Assembly (NCBI GenBank): GCA_947179155.2
Contig: OX359273.1
Location: 46,180,523-46,244,522 of the forward strand
Origin: Hedera helix
Taxonomy: Eukaryota > Streptophyta > Magnoliopsida > Apiales > Araliaceae
Direction: 5' to 3'
Length of the DNA stretch: 64,000 nt
The notes under the pieces were generated by a model. That model had not been told where the DNA came from, made no database searches, and saw only the letters and a program-made list of their open reading frames with translations. This document shows positions 1 to 12,290 of the stretch, one piece after another (within the stretch, counting starts at the first letter, position 1; each line of letters opens with the position of its first letter). The translations under genes were made by a program, and so were the position numbers.

Positions 1-76
1 ATTATAAATAAATACTTCTATATATCTCATTTTCAGTGTATTATCTCATAATACCCTTTCACTAATAAATCATTAA

Positions 77-167
77 TTAAGTTAACATAATTAGACTATT
101 TTAACTCACTTGTGGAGTCACGTATTGTCTACAAGTGAGTTAAAACAACCTAATTCTGTAAGTTTAA
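77..167. repeat. Foldback repeat (hairpin, about 37-base arms)
   Basis: The arm at 77-113 pairs with the arm at 131-167. The inner 18 bases pair with a single mismatch (TTTTAACTCACTTGT core), and the outer parts match less well. The loop is about 15-17 bases. It may be a tiny MITE or a small-RNA-producing hairpin. No target-site duplication was recognised. Confidence 0.6.
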
Positions 168-469
168 TTATCAATTTTTTAGCTAAAGAATGTTACATTT
201 TAATGCGATGAACATACGAGATGCAAAGTGTTTATTTATAAAGTATAAAATGCAAAATGCAAAATATGAATAAACTAAAGAATATAACGTGTATATAACT
301 CAAAAAATGGAAAAGAAAAAAAAATGTGTCCATGAAAAATAATTAGTTCTTTTATTTTCTTTTTTCCCTTAAAATTTATTTTATTACAAACATTAGTCTT
401 TTTAGTCATCGTGAAAATATTATTAAAATTACTTAATAAATTTCAATTAATAAAATCAATCTTAAATTT

Positions 470-565
470 TACTGTACTTTAGAAATACTTCAACTTCTCT
501 TGCCAATTTAGAAATACTTCAACTTCTCTTGGCAAGAGAAGTTGAAGTATTTCTAAATTACAGTA
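470..565. repeat. Three-arm palindrome: two direct copies plus one inverted copy
   Basis: A unit containing AGAAATACTTCAACTTCTCT occurs at about 478-506 and again at 507-531. It then occurs inverted at about 529-560. The outer pair (470-506 with 529-565) matches over nearly 37 bases with about one mismatch, and the middle copy can pair with the inverted copy as well. A diverged single copy lies near 5078-5115 in the last intron of the FIZZY-RELATED gene, so this is a dispersed family. Confidence 0.75.
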
Positions 566-2525
566 AATACAATTTTATTTCCCATAACGTTTGAACATGT
601 TAATGAGATCTCTTAATATCCGGAATGAACTTTGTTGAGGGAATACAAAGGTAGATCCATAAAAGCAAACGAACTGGATCACCCACCCTCACCCAAACAT
701 TTTGGTTGTTATAATTAATAAAGGACACGGATCTGACTCCAACGGGAGATGTAGAGAAGAAATCATAAGGCGGATTAAGAACCTGACCAAAGACGGAAGG
801 GGAGAAAACGGATGGAGGAGATGGGTTTCTAGTAACCATCAACAAGGTGGATCTGCAAAACAACTCCCAACTGCCGACCATTCTCGCGGTTATACAAAAG
901 AACTCAATCTGTCCATAGATAGACCAAAAGACACCCAAATTTGTACAAAAATAGATCCATTTTACCAAGAAATCAATTTTTCTGGGCTTAAAAGGACACC
1001 AATTCCATGGCAAGAAGAAAGAGAAAGCCAATAAAACTGAGATGAGAAAGAAGAGGAGAGAAGAAAAAAGAAGACCAGTAAGGAAGAACCTCCGGCATGT
1101 GTCGTAGCCACCGCCGGAGAAAAGTAAGAATAAATCTGATATTCAAAGAGAGAAAAAGAGGAGAGAGCCCTACTACATATATATGTTTGCTCGTCTTTCC
1201 TACCAAACGAATCAAACAAGTTGGTTGATTTAAGGGTGGAAAATGAAAATAGTCGCTCGGTTTCGTATTATTTGATTATTATTAATTTTTAAAATTAATT
1301 TAAGAAAACTTAAAATTAATATAATTTTTTAAAATTTTAATCAATATAATAATTAGTATTATAAACTATCTAAAATATATTACTCATTGTGAATTTTATT
1401 ATTTTATAATTTTTAATGAGTTATCTCAATTTTTAATGTGAAAATTTTTCAAATTAATAATAATTATATAATTTGAAACGAATAGAGTATTTATTAATCA
1501 TCATAAACTGTGAGAAATACTAGTCCCTACATTTTAAAATTAAAAAATATATTCTTCTGCCAATTTCAAAACGCATTTTCATTTTTGAATTATGAAATGA
1601 TATTAAGTTCTTATATATTATTATTTTTATTCTTAAAAATTTGAATATTATCTTGTTATTACTGCTATATTTATAATTACTGTTAGTCAAATCAAGATAA
1701 GACAGGACGGACGGTTAGAGGCTGCAGTAATATCAACAATAAAAAGACTATCTTTTCTTATTAATTATTTTCTCAGTCCTCAAAAAGATGTTCAAGACAC
1801 ATATTTCACATAAATTAAAAAAAAAAAAATGAGAATAAAATAAGTATCACTTTTATCAACAATAGACTTCATATAACTAAACTAACAGATTTTTATTTTT
1901 TCTAAGATTAACCCTATTTAAGTATATTATTGAAGGTAAATTAATTTTTATATATATATTATATTTGATTTGTGTATTTTTTACCCATATTCTTGTGAAC
2001 AAAATTTTTTGTATTTAAAGCCACGCTTCTGAAGAGAGAATTAGTATTGTTTTATAAAAATATTTTTAATTTTGAGACGGATCGAAAATATATTTATAAT
2101 TTTAAGACGGAAGAAAGTGTTACGTCTACGTGGTAGATTGGTAACAATGCATCGTGTATACTCTAATAATAACAAGTTTAGAGCAGCAAGCAACCTTCCT
2201 CCCCCTTGATGGACGGCGATTGCGTCGGTACATACGCATATCCCAACTGTCAAGTCAAGTGCAGACGATTTTGAAAGACCAACCAAATCTTCCAAGTTTC
2301 AAACACCCAAGGCAACTAAGCAAAGCCAACGCAAAAGACCAAAGAGTTGCATATATCTTTCTGTCTCTCTCTTTTTCTTTGCCCAACTGAATTGGGAGGT
2401 TTTATACTAATAGGTATTTCTAGTTTCTCTGTCCTGAAATCTTGGGCATTCAATCTAGCCAACCTTGTAGAAAATTAATAAGGGCAAGTAACTCTCTTCT
2501 GGGTTCAGCTCAGAGTTAGAAATAA

Positions 2526-3897
2526 ATGGGTACTTTGGTCGCTTCTCTTGTTCTTCCACCAAGGCTAAAGCCTAATTCTGAACACCAACCTTCTCTTTAC
2601 ATATACAGAAGATCAAGAAAACCCAAAAAGTATCAGTCTTTGCTCCCTGTAATTTTCTATTCATTCTGTTTATCTCTTTTGTTTTATTGTTTGACCACAT
2701 GATGTTAATCTTTCTTTCTTTATTTATTTATTACTTGTTATTGTTGATTGATATATAGTATATATGGGTTTTGGTTGGATCAGGTTGCCAGATTGTTTGG
2801 GCCAGCTATATTTGAAGCTTCAAAATTGAAGGTTCTTTTCTTGGGAGTTGATGATAAGAAGCATCCAGGGAATCTTCCAAGAACTTATACACTTACCCAC
2901 AGTGATGTTACCTCCAAACTCACTCTAGCCATCTCTCAGACTATTAACAATTCTCAGGTAATTTTAATCAATCATCTAATACCAAACAAATACAAATCTT
3001 ACCTTCTGGTTTTAATTTATTGTTAATTAATTAGGCCAGTAGATATGAAACAGAGGAAAAACGGGGGAATATGTTTTTTTTAACAGAACATAAATTGTGT
3101 CGATTTGATTCCCTTCTAGGTAATCCTGACACCTACCTAACTCAGATCCAAGTACGGGGCTTTTAATTTTTTTAACTATTTATTATTGATTTTGAAGCAG
3201 TCTGACCTTTAGCTTCATGTGTGTAATTTTTTTTGAAAGGAATAAGAATTGGGTTATTTATTTACTACTTGCAGATACAAGGGTGGTATAATAAACTACA
3301 GAGAGATGAAGTGGTAGCAGAATGGAAGAAAATTCAGGAAAATATGTCTCTTCATGTTCATTGTCACATAAGTGGTGGTCATTTCTTATTAGATATGTTT
3401 GCCAGGCTCAGATTCTTCATCTTCTCCAAAGAACTCCCTGTGGTAATTCCATTTCCATACATACTAATTACTCTCATAATAATTATTCTTTATCTTTTCC
3501 TACTATTTTTAAAAAGTATCAATATTTTATATATTATTATAAAAAATAAAAAAAAAATGAGCAGGTGCTGAAGGCTTTTGTTCATGGAGATGGGAATTTT
3601 TTTAGCATTTACCCAGAATTAGAGGAGGCTTTGGTTTGGGTTTACTTTCACTCAAACCTTCCAGAATTCAATAGGGTGGAGTGCTGGGGTCCACTTAGGG
3701 AGGCAGTAGCACCCTCTAGTGGGGCCAAGGAAGAGTTTGAGAAGAAAGAAACAAATACATCAAGTAACTGGAACATACCACAGCCGTGTCAAGAAAAGTG
3801 CTCATGTTGCTTCCCACCAATGAGCTCAATCCCTTGGCCACATCTTCCAAACACTAATACTGATGATACCCACCAGAGCTTGCCACAGCAGCAATAA
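2526..3897 (+). CDS. SGR1: STAY-GREEN protein (Mg-dechelatase, chloroplast)
   Basis: Exons are 2526-2648, 2784-2957, 3275-3442 and 3565-3897, all joined in phase 0 at GT/AG sites. The protein has 265 residues, close to the Arabidopsis NYE1/SGR1 length. Known role of the family: it removes magnesium from chlorophyll a to give pheophytin a, the committed step of chlorophyll breakdown in senescing leaves and ripening fruit. Visible signs are a basic Ser-rich N-terminus (about 1-42) typical of a plastid transit peptide, then the conserved core starting VARLFGPAIFEASKLKVLFL. This continues through the HVHCHISGGHF stretch and ALVWVYFHSNLPEFN. The C-terminal cysteine-rich motif PCxxxCxCCFP is present, which marks SGR proper and not SGR-like proteins. 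No lesion is seen. It is convergent with the FIZZY-RELATED gene. Confidence 0.96.
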
Positions 3898-4881
3898 ATC
3901 TAGCTCAAATTATGATGATCGCATGATAGATAGATTTGTAATAACTAAACATATTTATTGTAAAATGTAAATGTAAATACAATAAGTTTTTTTATTTTAT
4001 TTTTTATGACAGAAGACACCATATCAAAAACATTTGTAGTGGGGTTGCAAGATTTTGATCCCAATTTCTTTTATCTTATTGTTATGTACGTGTACGGCAG
4101 TTAAAATTTCATTCATGCTATCTATGACCATCATATGCTCTGTTTCTTAAATTTATATCTGACAACTTAATTCCAAGTCTTGAGATTGGAATTAAAAGCC
4201 AACATTAAGCGGTTGAAATTAATGTTAATCAGTAAAGGCAGGCCAGTGAAGATGTATACGTAACCTTAGTTCAGCCTACCAAAATAGAACTTTTTGTACC
4301 AGTTTTGTCAATCATGGCCTTAAAGTTTTGTCAGTATTAGCAGCCTGTCTCAACCATAACATGGTTTGTGGGTCATCGGTTGTAGCGTAAGAATATCAAA
4401 GCAACAGAGACGTATAAAAAAGTGTTTGAAACACTTCCCACAAGCTTAAAATTCATTAGCAGACAATTTTTAAAGATATTCCCATGCGCCAGCTAACTCT
4501 TGTAATGGTACGATAATTTTTACAATCGTGTGATGCAACCTTATTTACAGATACTTCTCCGGTAATAAACTTAACTTATACTTGCAGAATACTAGAAAGA
4601 AGTTATTGAGAATTAAATAACAGCTCCCACTGTACAATTTTATCTACCATGTCAAAAAGGCAGATGACTCCAATCATCAATTTGCCAGGAAGAAGAGATA
4701 ATCCGTCGCTTCCACTTTTTATGCCAGCTTCTAAGCATCTGCAAAAATCTCTCGGTTGTCGCTGTTTGGTTCAAGCAAACCAAACCTCTTCTGCATTTCC
4801 ATTTTAACTCGTGGCAATGATTTTTCTCCATCATGCATCTGAAAAGTAACTTTATAGTGATGTTAACTTCACATCAAAGAG
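3898..4881. other. Convergent intergenic region, 3' ends of SGR and FZR
   Basis: This 984-base stretch lies between two tail-to-tail genes and should contain both 3' UTRs. An AATAA-type signal for SGR is plausible near 3980. A short open frame on the minus strand near 4652-4834 shows no family resemblance and is best read as FZR 3' UTR. No other gene is seen. Confidence 0.6.
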
Positions 4882-6725
4882 TCACCGGATCTGAGTTCTT
4901 CCGAGGAATGATGCTCCGATTTCGCTTTCAGTGTTCTGCACAAAAAGGTTCCATTCATATATAAGCTGCTTTATTGTCTTTCCAACAGATAGATTAGCAC
5001 TTTGAGACACAAAGCAAGCATAAACTAAAATCTGTAAGGGGCAACATAGCACTACGATGCATCCCTCATTCAACAGGTAAGAGAAGTTGAAATATTTCTA
5101 AATTACAGTAAATAAAATTTAATACTTTCAACAGGAGATGGCATGTACAAACACACGGTAAGTTTGCAAGGAGATAAAACTTGTTTCTATGAATATGAAA
5201 CCCACTAAAGCAACAGTAGAAGCAAAGCGATAATTTATTAATGATAAATGCTGCGACATGTGTCAATTATTTGCTAACGTAACGTAAGTTACCTGAGATT
5301 TTGGAGATGGGAACACATTCCAGAACCTCAGTGTTTCGTCTCCTGCTCCTGTGACAATAGTCTGCAACAATAGTTGTCATAATTAAGGATTTGCATGTAT
5401 GATATGGATATATAAAGAAATACAGCTTATTTATTAAATGACCAAGGTTTATTAAGTTACCTGCCCATCTGGAGAGATGGCGAGATAAAGAACTCGATAT
5501 GAATGGCCAGTAAGGGTCGCCAACTGCATCAGCAAAAAAGTTCAAATTTTAAAAAAATTTAGGAAGCAAAGATATCTACTGATGAACAGAACAGAGACGT
5601 GCTGCTTCTCAAAGGCTCAATGTATAGTACCTTTGACATCGTAGGATATCTCCAAACTATTATCTGGTTTTGGGAATATCCATGGGTGCTGACAAGTTCA
5701 TTGACATTTTTAGACCAAACAAGATTGCACACCTGTCATAGGTAAAAGAGAATTAATACATCTTAGGGGTTGTTTGATAAAAACTGAATGAAATAGTTCT
5801 GAATACTTAAGTAATCTGAATGAGTTGAATGAAGTAAATTTCTGAATACCGAATGAAAAAAGTTGTTTAATAAATGACATGTCTGAAACATCTGAATAAC
5901 ATATTTTTACTATTTTATCCCTCTGAAAAAATTCAAAGTTATTGTAAATTTATTTAATATAATAGTTAATATTATTTATTATTATTATTATTTTTTACTT
6001 CATTCAAATGGGACTTATTTATTCAGCTAAAAAAATTAGACTTAGCCATTTTGCTAAAAAATCTGACCGATTTAGCCATTTAACCCAAAACAAATGCACT
6101 GAATGGCTAACCGATTCAGTCATTCAGTTCCATTAAATGCTAATCAAATAGTCCCTTAGTAATAGTTATCACACATGCATCTAATTTTATATCATTACAT
6201 GAAAAGTTATTGTTGGGATATATTTTGTTGGGCCCTGGATCCGGAACGGACCAGTATTTATATATGATTTGAGGTACGAGTTGGGTTATTTTTAGACACT
6301 ATAATGGGCTTAATGTTGAGGTAGGTCCATTAACGTGTCTTTCCTTTTTGGGCAATTGGCCAAAATTGGGAGAATTAGAGTCCACATTGATTTAGAATTC
6401 CAAATTAGATCGTGATTCCGGATCTTAGGGGTGATAAGGATTGACTGGTCAACATCACATTAATAATTGGATTTTAATCAAGGAAACCCTAATCCTAATC
6501 AACCACGGATGCTTAACACAGGTTGATGGGAAAGGTATAAAATACAGCCATAAGCAAAGAGTCACGGTACACAACTCTTAACACAATTCTCTCATATCAA
6601 ATATCAACTTATTGCAGCAGTTTTATGCCCTCTATTGTTTACGTTTTTTGACCTGTGAGAAAATGGTGAGAAAATGGAGGAAGGAGAGGAACTCAGTGAG
6701 TTCTCAGTGAATTTGAATTTGTGAG

Positions 6726-6812
<87 letters not shown>

Positions 6813-9800
6813 TATGTAAGAGTAGGTGAAAGCTTCTCTCCTCAATTCATTCCACACAATTCATAAATTTCATACTTGGAGAATACTCTTCCCATTGCAC
6901 ATATATATAGATATCAAATACTGGAAAAATAAATCCTATTAACCTACACTACTCTCTTATCCATCATCCACATGCTAACTAATTACCCATGTGCTTACAC
7001 GTGCATCCAAAATATACTAACTCTAGAATATACTATCTCCTATGCCAGTTTTACCCTTATTCTTGTGATCCTGACAGTATTCCATGCTTCTCATCATCAC
7101 CAAGAATTGCAATACACCTACAAAACCTAGCAGGGAGGAGCAATATAAAGGCCAAGTACTGTGAATTCAATTCACTTTATCAGCAAGAATAATTTCACTG
7201 AACACTATTTAAGCTAATTAACTATAGTGAAAACAGAATTGAGCTTATGCAATCATACTCAGATGAAAACATCGTGACCTTTGACCTCCTTTTGATGGTT
7301 TATCAGCCCTACTTATTATGTCAATATGCGGCATTAACTCCTTAGACCACGATTACAGTCACTCAACAATCATGCAAACAGCAGGGAATGATGCTCAGCT
7401 AAAGGATAACTACTCATTTTGAAGTGTTGATAACCAAAATAGAAACTCCAGTTACTGTATCGAAGTCTGCTAAGAAATTTGTGTTGTGCATTTTGTCATC
7501 TGCACCTTTGCCACACAAATCGCTCTAGAACAAACAGTTAATATACATTCCAAAAAAGCGATGCATCTTGATCAGAACTAAATTCATTTGGCATCAAGGA
7601 TGTAGGGAGCAGTACTTTAACTCCAATTTAAGTAAAAAACAGTACAAATAACATCTCTTCAAATTATTAAAAGTGACATATTCATGTTGTTAGGGGTTAA
7701 AAAGTCATGTGACAGTTTACTCATATTTACATCATAAAATAGTTTCAATTGTTGGAAGTGTTTCCCGAAAGGGACAGTAAAATATGACATATAACTAAAA
7801 AAATATCTCCTGTAACAAGCATGAATCAAATCCTTACAAACAGGCCATATATGTTACTGAAAATGCATAATGATAGGCAAGATTACCTGACTCCCAGTAT
7901 CCATGCAGCTCAGGTGTGAATTAGTGGTTGTGTTCCAGAAACGAATGCATCGGTCAGCGGTACCACCACCTGAAGCTAGAAGTCCATGAAGATGGGGCGA
8001 CCATGCAATTGCTTTCACAGCTGCTGTGTGCTCGCAGTATTTCAGGACAGGTTGAGTTGAATGTTGATTCCAAACAAAAAGCTGAATAGAGTCGAGAAAA
8101 TATCAATTATCATTTCCACTGGATGCCAATTTACGGACAGAGTAATGAAAATTAATTTAGTGAGTCACGGCCAAGTAAATGATTTTTATTATTTATTTAT
8201 TTTTTGAAAAGCAAAAGGAAGAGATAATAATTTATTTTTACATACCCGATTATCATTTCCACCAGATGCTAATTCACAATTATCATATGACCACTTCAGT
8301 CCACAAACCTATATCAGAACCAGTAGAATATCAGCCCAAGAAAACATTAAATATATAAACATGGAAATGGCAAAATATGGTATGAATAAGAAAAGCCAAT
8401 TGATGCTCAACCAAGCTTAATCAAAGTTGGAACCTGACCTCTGACTTGTGTCCACTTAGCTTACTAACATAATCCTCCTGAGCACGTATATCCCGTTGAA
8501 GAATACTTTTGTCCCGGCTTCCAGAAGATAACAGAGATGTACTCCAGGCTAAGGCTCCAACACGTAGCCGATGTCCCTCCATAGTTCTTACCCTTTTACA
8601 GCGAGAGGCATCCCAAATCTGCAAAGTACAAGGTATAATTATTAGGTAATAACCCTATCTAGCGACTACCAATAGCTACCATGCAAACCTATAGCTTAAT
8701 GAGAAGTTAAAACAACATCTTTCTTCGATTTTCATGGTGGTTGTTTAAGGTTTTTATATATTTTGGCAAGTTGGAGGTCAAGTAACTATTATTTAACTTT
8801 CCCGAAAAATAATTTAATATTACTGCAATACTGCTGAGTTATGGTATTAACTTTCATGGGAATCCCAGATGTAAATCAAGGGAATATACTACATCACAAC
8901 CCTTGATGGAAGTAGATGCTTTGGTTAAAGACTTCTTCAATAGTCCCTTATATATCTCAGCCAAAGTGATATAAATATGTTTCACAGCTTCAACACCACT
9001 ACAAAGAAGTATCTGGCAGTTTTAGGAACGTAAGAACACGCTCGTCTTTGCTTGTGTATGTGTATAAGTCTGGTCCAGATTTTTCTAGAAGCGAGTTAAT
9101 AAGAGGTAAATCAAGGTTGTTTTTTTTTTTTTCTTTCCCGAAGAGAAAATCAATTTGAGCAGATATGATCCCAGACAACTTGTTGGAAATAGAGAAAAGT
9201 GGAGAAGCCCAAAGTTAGGCACTCATTCATCCCTCGGCATGTAAGGATGAGTATCCAAAGGCCCACACTTCGGTTCCTAACTTGTAAAAGTCAATATGGC
9301 ATTAAAGGTTCTATTTTACAACAGAAAAGACTATATTACTCTTCTATAGGTTTCTGCATAGAGAAAATTCTACATATAGTTTACATATCATTGATTCAAG
9401 TACATGCTGCCACTCAGTGAAGTAAATGCACAAACTAACAAGTGAGTCCTGTTCAGAGCAGGTTCCAAACAATCATACCAAGGATTAATATTCTAATGCT
9501 CTTAAGGTGTTCTGATTGATTTCTTCCTATCAATTAGTAGAAAGCTATATCTGTTGCTTGTCAATAATGACTATAAAACAGAAAATTTCATCATTCATAT
9601 TTTCATAACTGTCATGTAATTGTAGCACTCATTATCTTATACCTTCAAAGAGACTATTTCAAATGTTCCAACAGAGAAGGCATTGACTAGTCAATTGATT
9701 TCTGCCTTAGTTTAGGCTACCATAAATAAATAATAACATAAAATTCACTACTTATGACAACATAAAGATAATAAAAGAGAACAAAGATACAAGTTTGGGA

Positions 9801-11012
9801 ACACATTGCTGGCATAGTAATTAGTTGACTTGAGCTAGGTATGAGCTATTAGTAAGAGTATTCTAGCTGGCTAACCTAGTTTACTGAAATTACTATCTCA
9901 TATTGCAATTCACAAACTGCCAAAGATTCGAATCATTTTACTTATTTATAATATAATACACTTTTTTTGTTGTTGGTATAAACACTATTGAATTTTAAAA
10001 CACTTGGTATCACCTGGAGTTTGCCATTGCTAGTTCCCACAGCAAGATGTGTACCACGCTGCGCCCACCCAACTGAACAAACACTGTCATCAACTCCCAA
10101 GTCACACAACTTTGTCACCTGTATGTATCATACCAACAGAATATCAGTCATACAAGAACACTAAACAAGAAACGGGTAACCTCCAAAAGTACAGAAAACA
10201 CACATTTTTAATGCATGAATCTCAAAAAGAATAAGCAGATCAAAAGTCAAAAATTAACCTTGCTACTGCAAGCATTCCATAAGTACACACAATTACCCAA
10301 ACCCACAGCCAAAACATTGTGTGAAGACCAATCAACAAGATTCAGATAAAAATCATCCTGCAATGCAGGTGCATCCAAAACCTATAAACCAAATTCAGAA
10401 AAACACCCATAAGTACCCAAGAAAACAATACCTACTATAACATAGCCATAATCACCAAATAGAAAGAAGAAACTGAAACCCAACCTTATAAGGCGATCTT
10501 GGAACCTTCCTTGGAGACTTGACCGGACTATGACTAACCCCGGGCAGCTGATCATCATCCGACCCGAAAGGCAATAAAGAATGCAAAGACTGACGGGTTT
10601 CGGACTTAAACCTGAAAATATTCCGGGTCGGCGGACTATTCGGTAAATTCCTGGGAGTCGACTTGTCGGGGCTGACCGGAGGAGAGAAGCCCGAGTCTGG
10701 TCCGAACAATGCGGTGCGCAAAAGGGTCGCGTAGGCGACGGAAGAGGATGAGAGAGAGTCGTCGGAATTAGGGGGAGCAGAGATATTGAAGAGAGAGAAA
10801 TTGGAAGAAGATCGGCTGGGAATAAAGCGATCACTGTAAATCGTGCGGGAAGGAGAGGGCTGGTAACCTAGAGACAGAATATTTGTTGATGGGGTTGTCG
10901 GTTGGAGAGAAAGGGAGAGTCTTGATGACATTGTTGGAGGCTGAGATGAAGAAGATGGGGATTTGAAGGGGGATTCGTTTGTTATCGTTGGAGCTGTGGG
11001 ATTATTGTCCAT
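4882..11012 (-). CDS. FZR2: FIZZY-RELATED / CCS52A-type WD40 activator of the APC/C
   Basis: Exons in transcription order: 10485-11012, 10259-10381, 10014-10118, 8439-8618, 8246-8308, 7887-8081, 5631-5732, 5461-5523, 5293-5361, 4882-4935. All introns are phase 0 with GT/AG ends. The protein has 493 residues. It is a Cdh1-class activator that recruits substrates such as mitotic cyclins to the anaphase-promoting complex and promotes endoreduplication. Visible signs: a Ser/Pro-rich N-terminus, the C-box DRFIPSR at 61-67, a PRKVPRSPYKVLDAP segment, and seven WD40 blades (about 180-470) with the RDKSILQRDIR and GHKSEVCGLKWSYDN signatures. The C-terminal Ile-Arg tail that docks on the APC/C is present. 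Intron 6 is large (5733-7886) and carries a MITE and a microsatellite. E2F-like sites lie 84-121 bases upstream of the start codon. Confidence 0.96.
5078..5117. repeat. Dispersed copy of the 470-565 palindrome unit
   Basis: It lies in the last FZR intron (4936-5292). It shares about 35 bases with the inverted arm near 535-570, including GAGAAGTTGAA and TTTCTAAATTACAGTAAATA, with one or two differences. Only one arm is present here. Confidence 0.6.
5766..6155. mobile_element. Tourist-like MITE (PIF/Harbinger type) in FZR intron 6
   Basis: This 390-base element is flanked by TTA on both sides (5763-5765 and 6156-6158). That is the usual PIF/Harbinger target duplication. The left end GGGGTTGTTTGAT matches the inverted right end GGGACTATTTGAT at 10 of 13 positions. 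Interior CTGAATG/CATTCAG motifs recur on both arms. It has no coding capacity. Family assignment rests on end sequence and TSD. Confidence 0.75.
6727..6812. repeat. (TA)n followed by (GA)n microsatellite, FZR intron 6
   Basis: A run of about 27 TA dinucleotides is followed by about 13 GA dinucleotides. It is intronic and likely to vary in length. Confidence 0.9.
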
Positions 11013-11095
11013 GATTGAAATTGAGGAGAGAGAAAAATAGAGAGGTGTGAGATTTTAGGACTTCGGAGATTTAACAGAGAGAGGAGGCTGTTAAT

Positions 11096-11133
11096 TTTCC
11101 CGGAAAAAAAAATATACGTGTTTTTGCGCGAAA
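11096..11133 (-). promoter_or_regulatory. E2F-like sites upstream of FZR
   Basis: On the minus strand, TTTCGCGC (11126-11133) fits the plant E2F consensus TTTSGCGC. A palindromic TTTTCCCGGAAAA (11095-11107) resembles the TTTCCCGC form. They lie about 84-121 bases upstream of the FZR start codon. Known for Arabidopsis: the CCS52A2/FZR gene is an E2F-family target (E2Fe/DEL1). Use here is inferred. Confidence 0.55.
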
Positions 11134-11365
11134 AATAAAGAAGAGGTGGGGAGATATACAAAAATAGAAAGTTTTTAAAAGAGCTTGTTTCTAATAAGGG
11201 AAAACCTAGACTCTGAAAAAATAAATTAATTAAGATTGCGGAAAATATTTAATATTCTTGTAATTTGAAAATTTATAATTGTTGAAAATGATGATATTCT
11301 TTTAAAAACAAAATATAACATTTCTTGTTTTTCTTTTTACTTTTGATGACAAGAAAAAATGAAAG

Positions 11366-11523
11366 AGAATCAATTATATATAGGCGACTTATAAACTTAA
11401 TATTTTTACACATTCTGATAAAAATAAACAAAGAAAAAGAAAAAAGAATCAATTATATATGAGCGACCTATAAATTTAGTATCTTTACACATTCTAATAA
11501 AAATAAGATAATTTTGTATTTTC
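11366..11523. repeat. Two-copy tandem repeat, period about 79
   Basis: AGAATCAATTATATAT begins at 11366 and again at 11445, with the following GGCGAC/GAGCGAC and TTTACACATTCT segments kept in order in both copies. The copies are diverged. Confidence 0.65.
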
Positions 11524-12109
11524 TAAGAAAACTAAATAGTTTTAATTTTTTTAAATAGATTATACAGTATTATTTATCACGATAAAATTAATTAATTATT
11601 TTAACACAATTGAAATTTTTTAATTTTCTCTAAAAATATAAATTGATCTATTTGATTTTCTTAAAAAATACTAATTTACAAACTGTCCTTTATGAATTTA
11701 TTCTTAAAAGGAAATATCTCTTCTTCCTTTTTATGTATTAAAATTCATAATGCTTTGAACTGATATCCTCAACGAATAGGAGTGTCGAAAAGCAAAAGTA
11801 TGGTCCCATGGGCTTTGTAGTTGCTTGTATTCGATTTGATCTTAGACATATTCTAAGAGCGACAGGCCCATAGACAGTTGATGTTTCATAAGGCCCATTT
11901 CTAGTATCAACTTTAAGCAAGAATGTATCCCCTCCTCCCAATTATGCATCTTCTTGAATCTTCGTACTGAGTGCAATATCATTATAATGATGCTAACACA
12001 ATAAGTTTGTCTTAAATTTATTAATTGCTTAGTTAGTTGTAATTGAAGCTTCTTCATCTCTGTTCATCGCATTGCTCTTCTTTGTAAAATATTGGTTTAG
12101 TAGCTACCA

Positions 12110-12290
12110 AGTCTAAAACACTTATAGCACAGTGGTAAAAGTGTTAGTAGTATACTTAGAAGATGTTCAATTCTCGTTGCCAATAAAAAAAATTTTGAAG
12201 GCCTCATTCAAGTGTTTTTGAGTATTCTCAAAGCGAGGTAGATTAATCATTATTTTCTCCCTATCAGCAGGATTCATGGGCTCTGATTAA
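12110..12290 (+). repeat. Possible tRNA-derived SINE remnant
   Basis: TAGCACAGTGGTAAAAG resembles a pol III box A. GTTCAATTCTCG, about 40 bases on, resembles a box B. These are the head features of plant SINEs. No poly(A) tail or target duplication was confirmed, so this is weak. Confidence 0.3.

Larger units (their letters stand above)
1..2525. other. AT-rich intergenic region upstream of STAY-GREEN
   Basis: No convincing protein-coding gene is visible. It holds two foldback repeats (77-167 and 470-565), very AT-rich DNA from about 1250 to 2050, and a GC-richer patch at 600-1217. Read on the minus strand, that patch looks like a pyrimidine-rich leader behind a TATA-like stretch, with no recognisable protein. 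An ACGTGG core (ABRE/G-box-like) at 2128-2133 lies about 400 bases upstream of the STAY-GREEN start. Whether it is used cannot be told from sequence. Confidence 0.6.

Noticed and set aside
600..1034. Overlapping open frames of 143 and 110 codons on opposite strands
   Set aside because: Neither resembles a family and codon make-up is that of leader-type DNA. Kept only as a possible non-coding transcript region.
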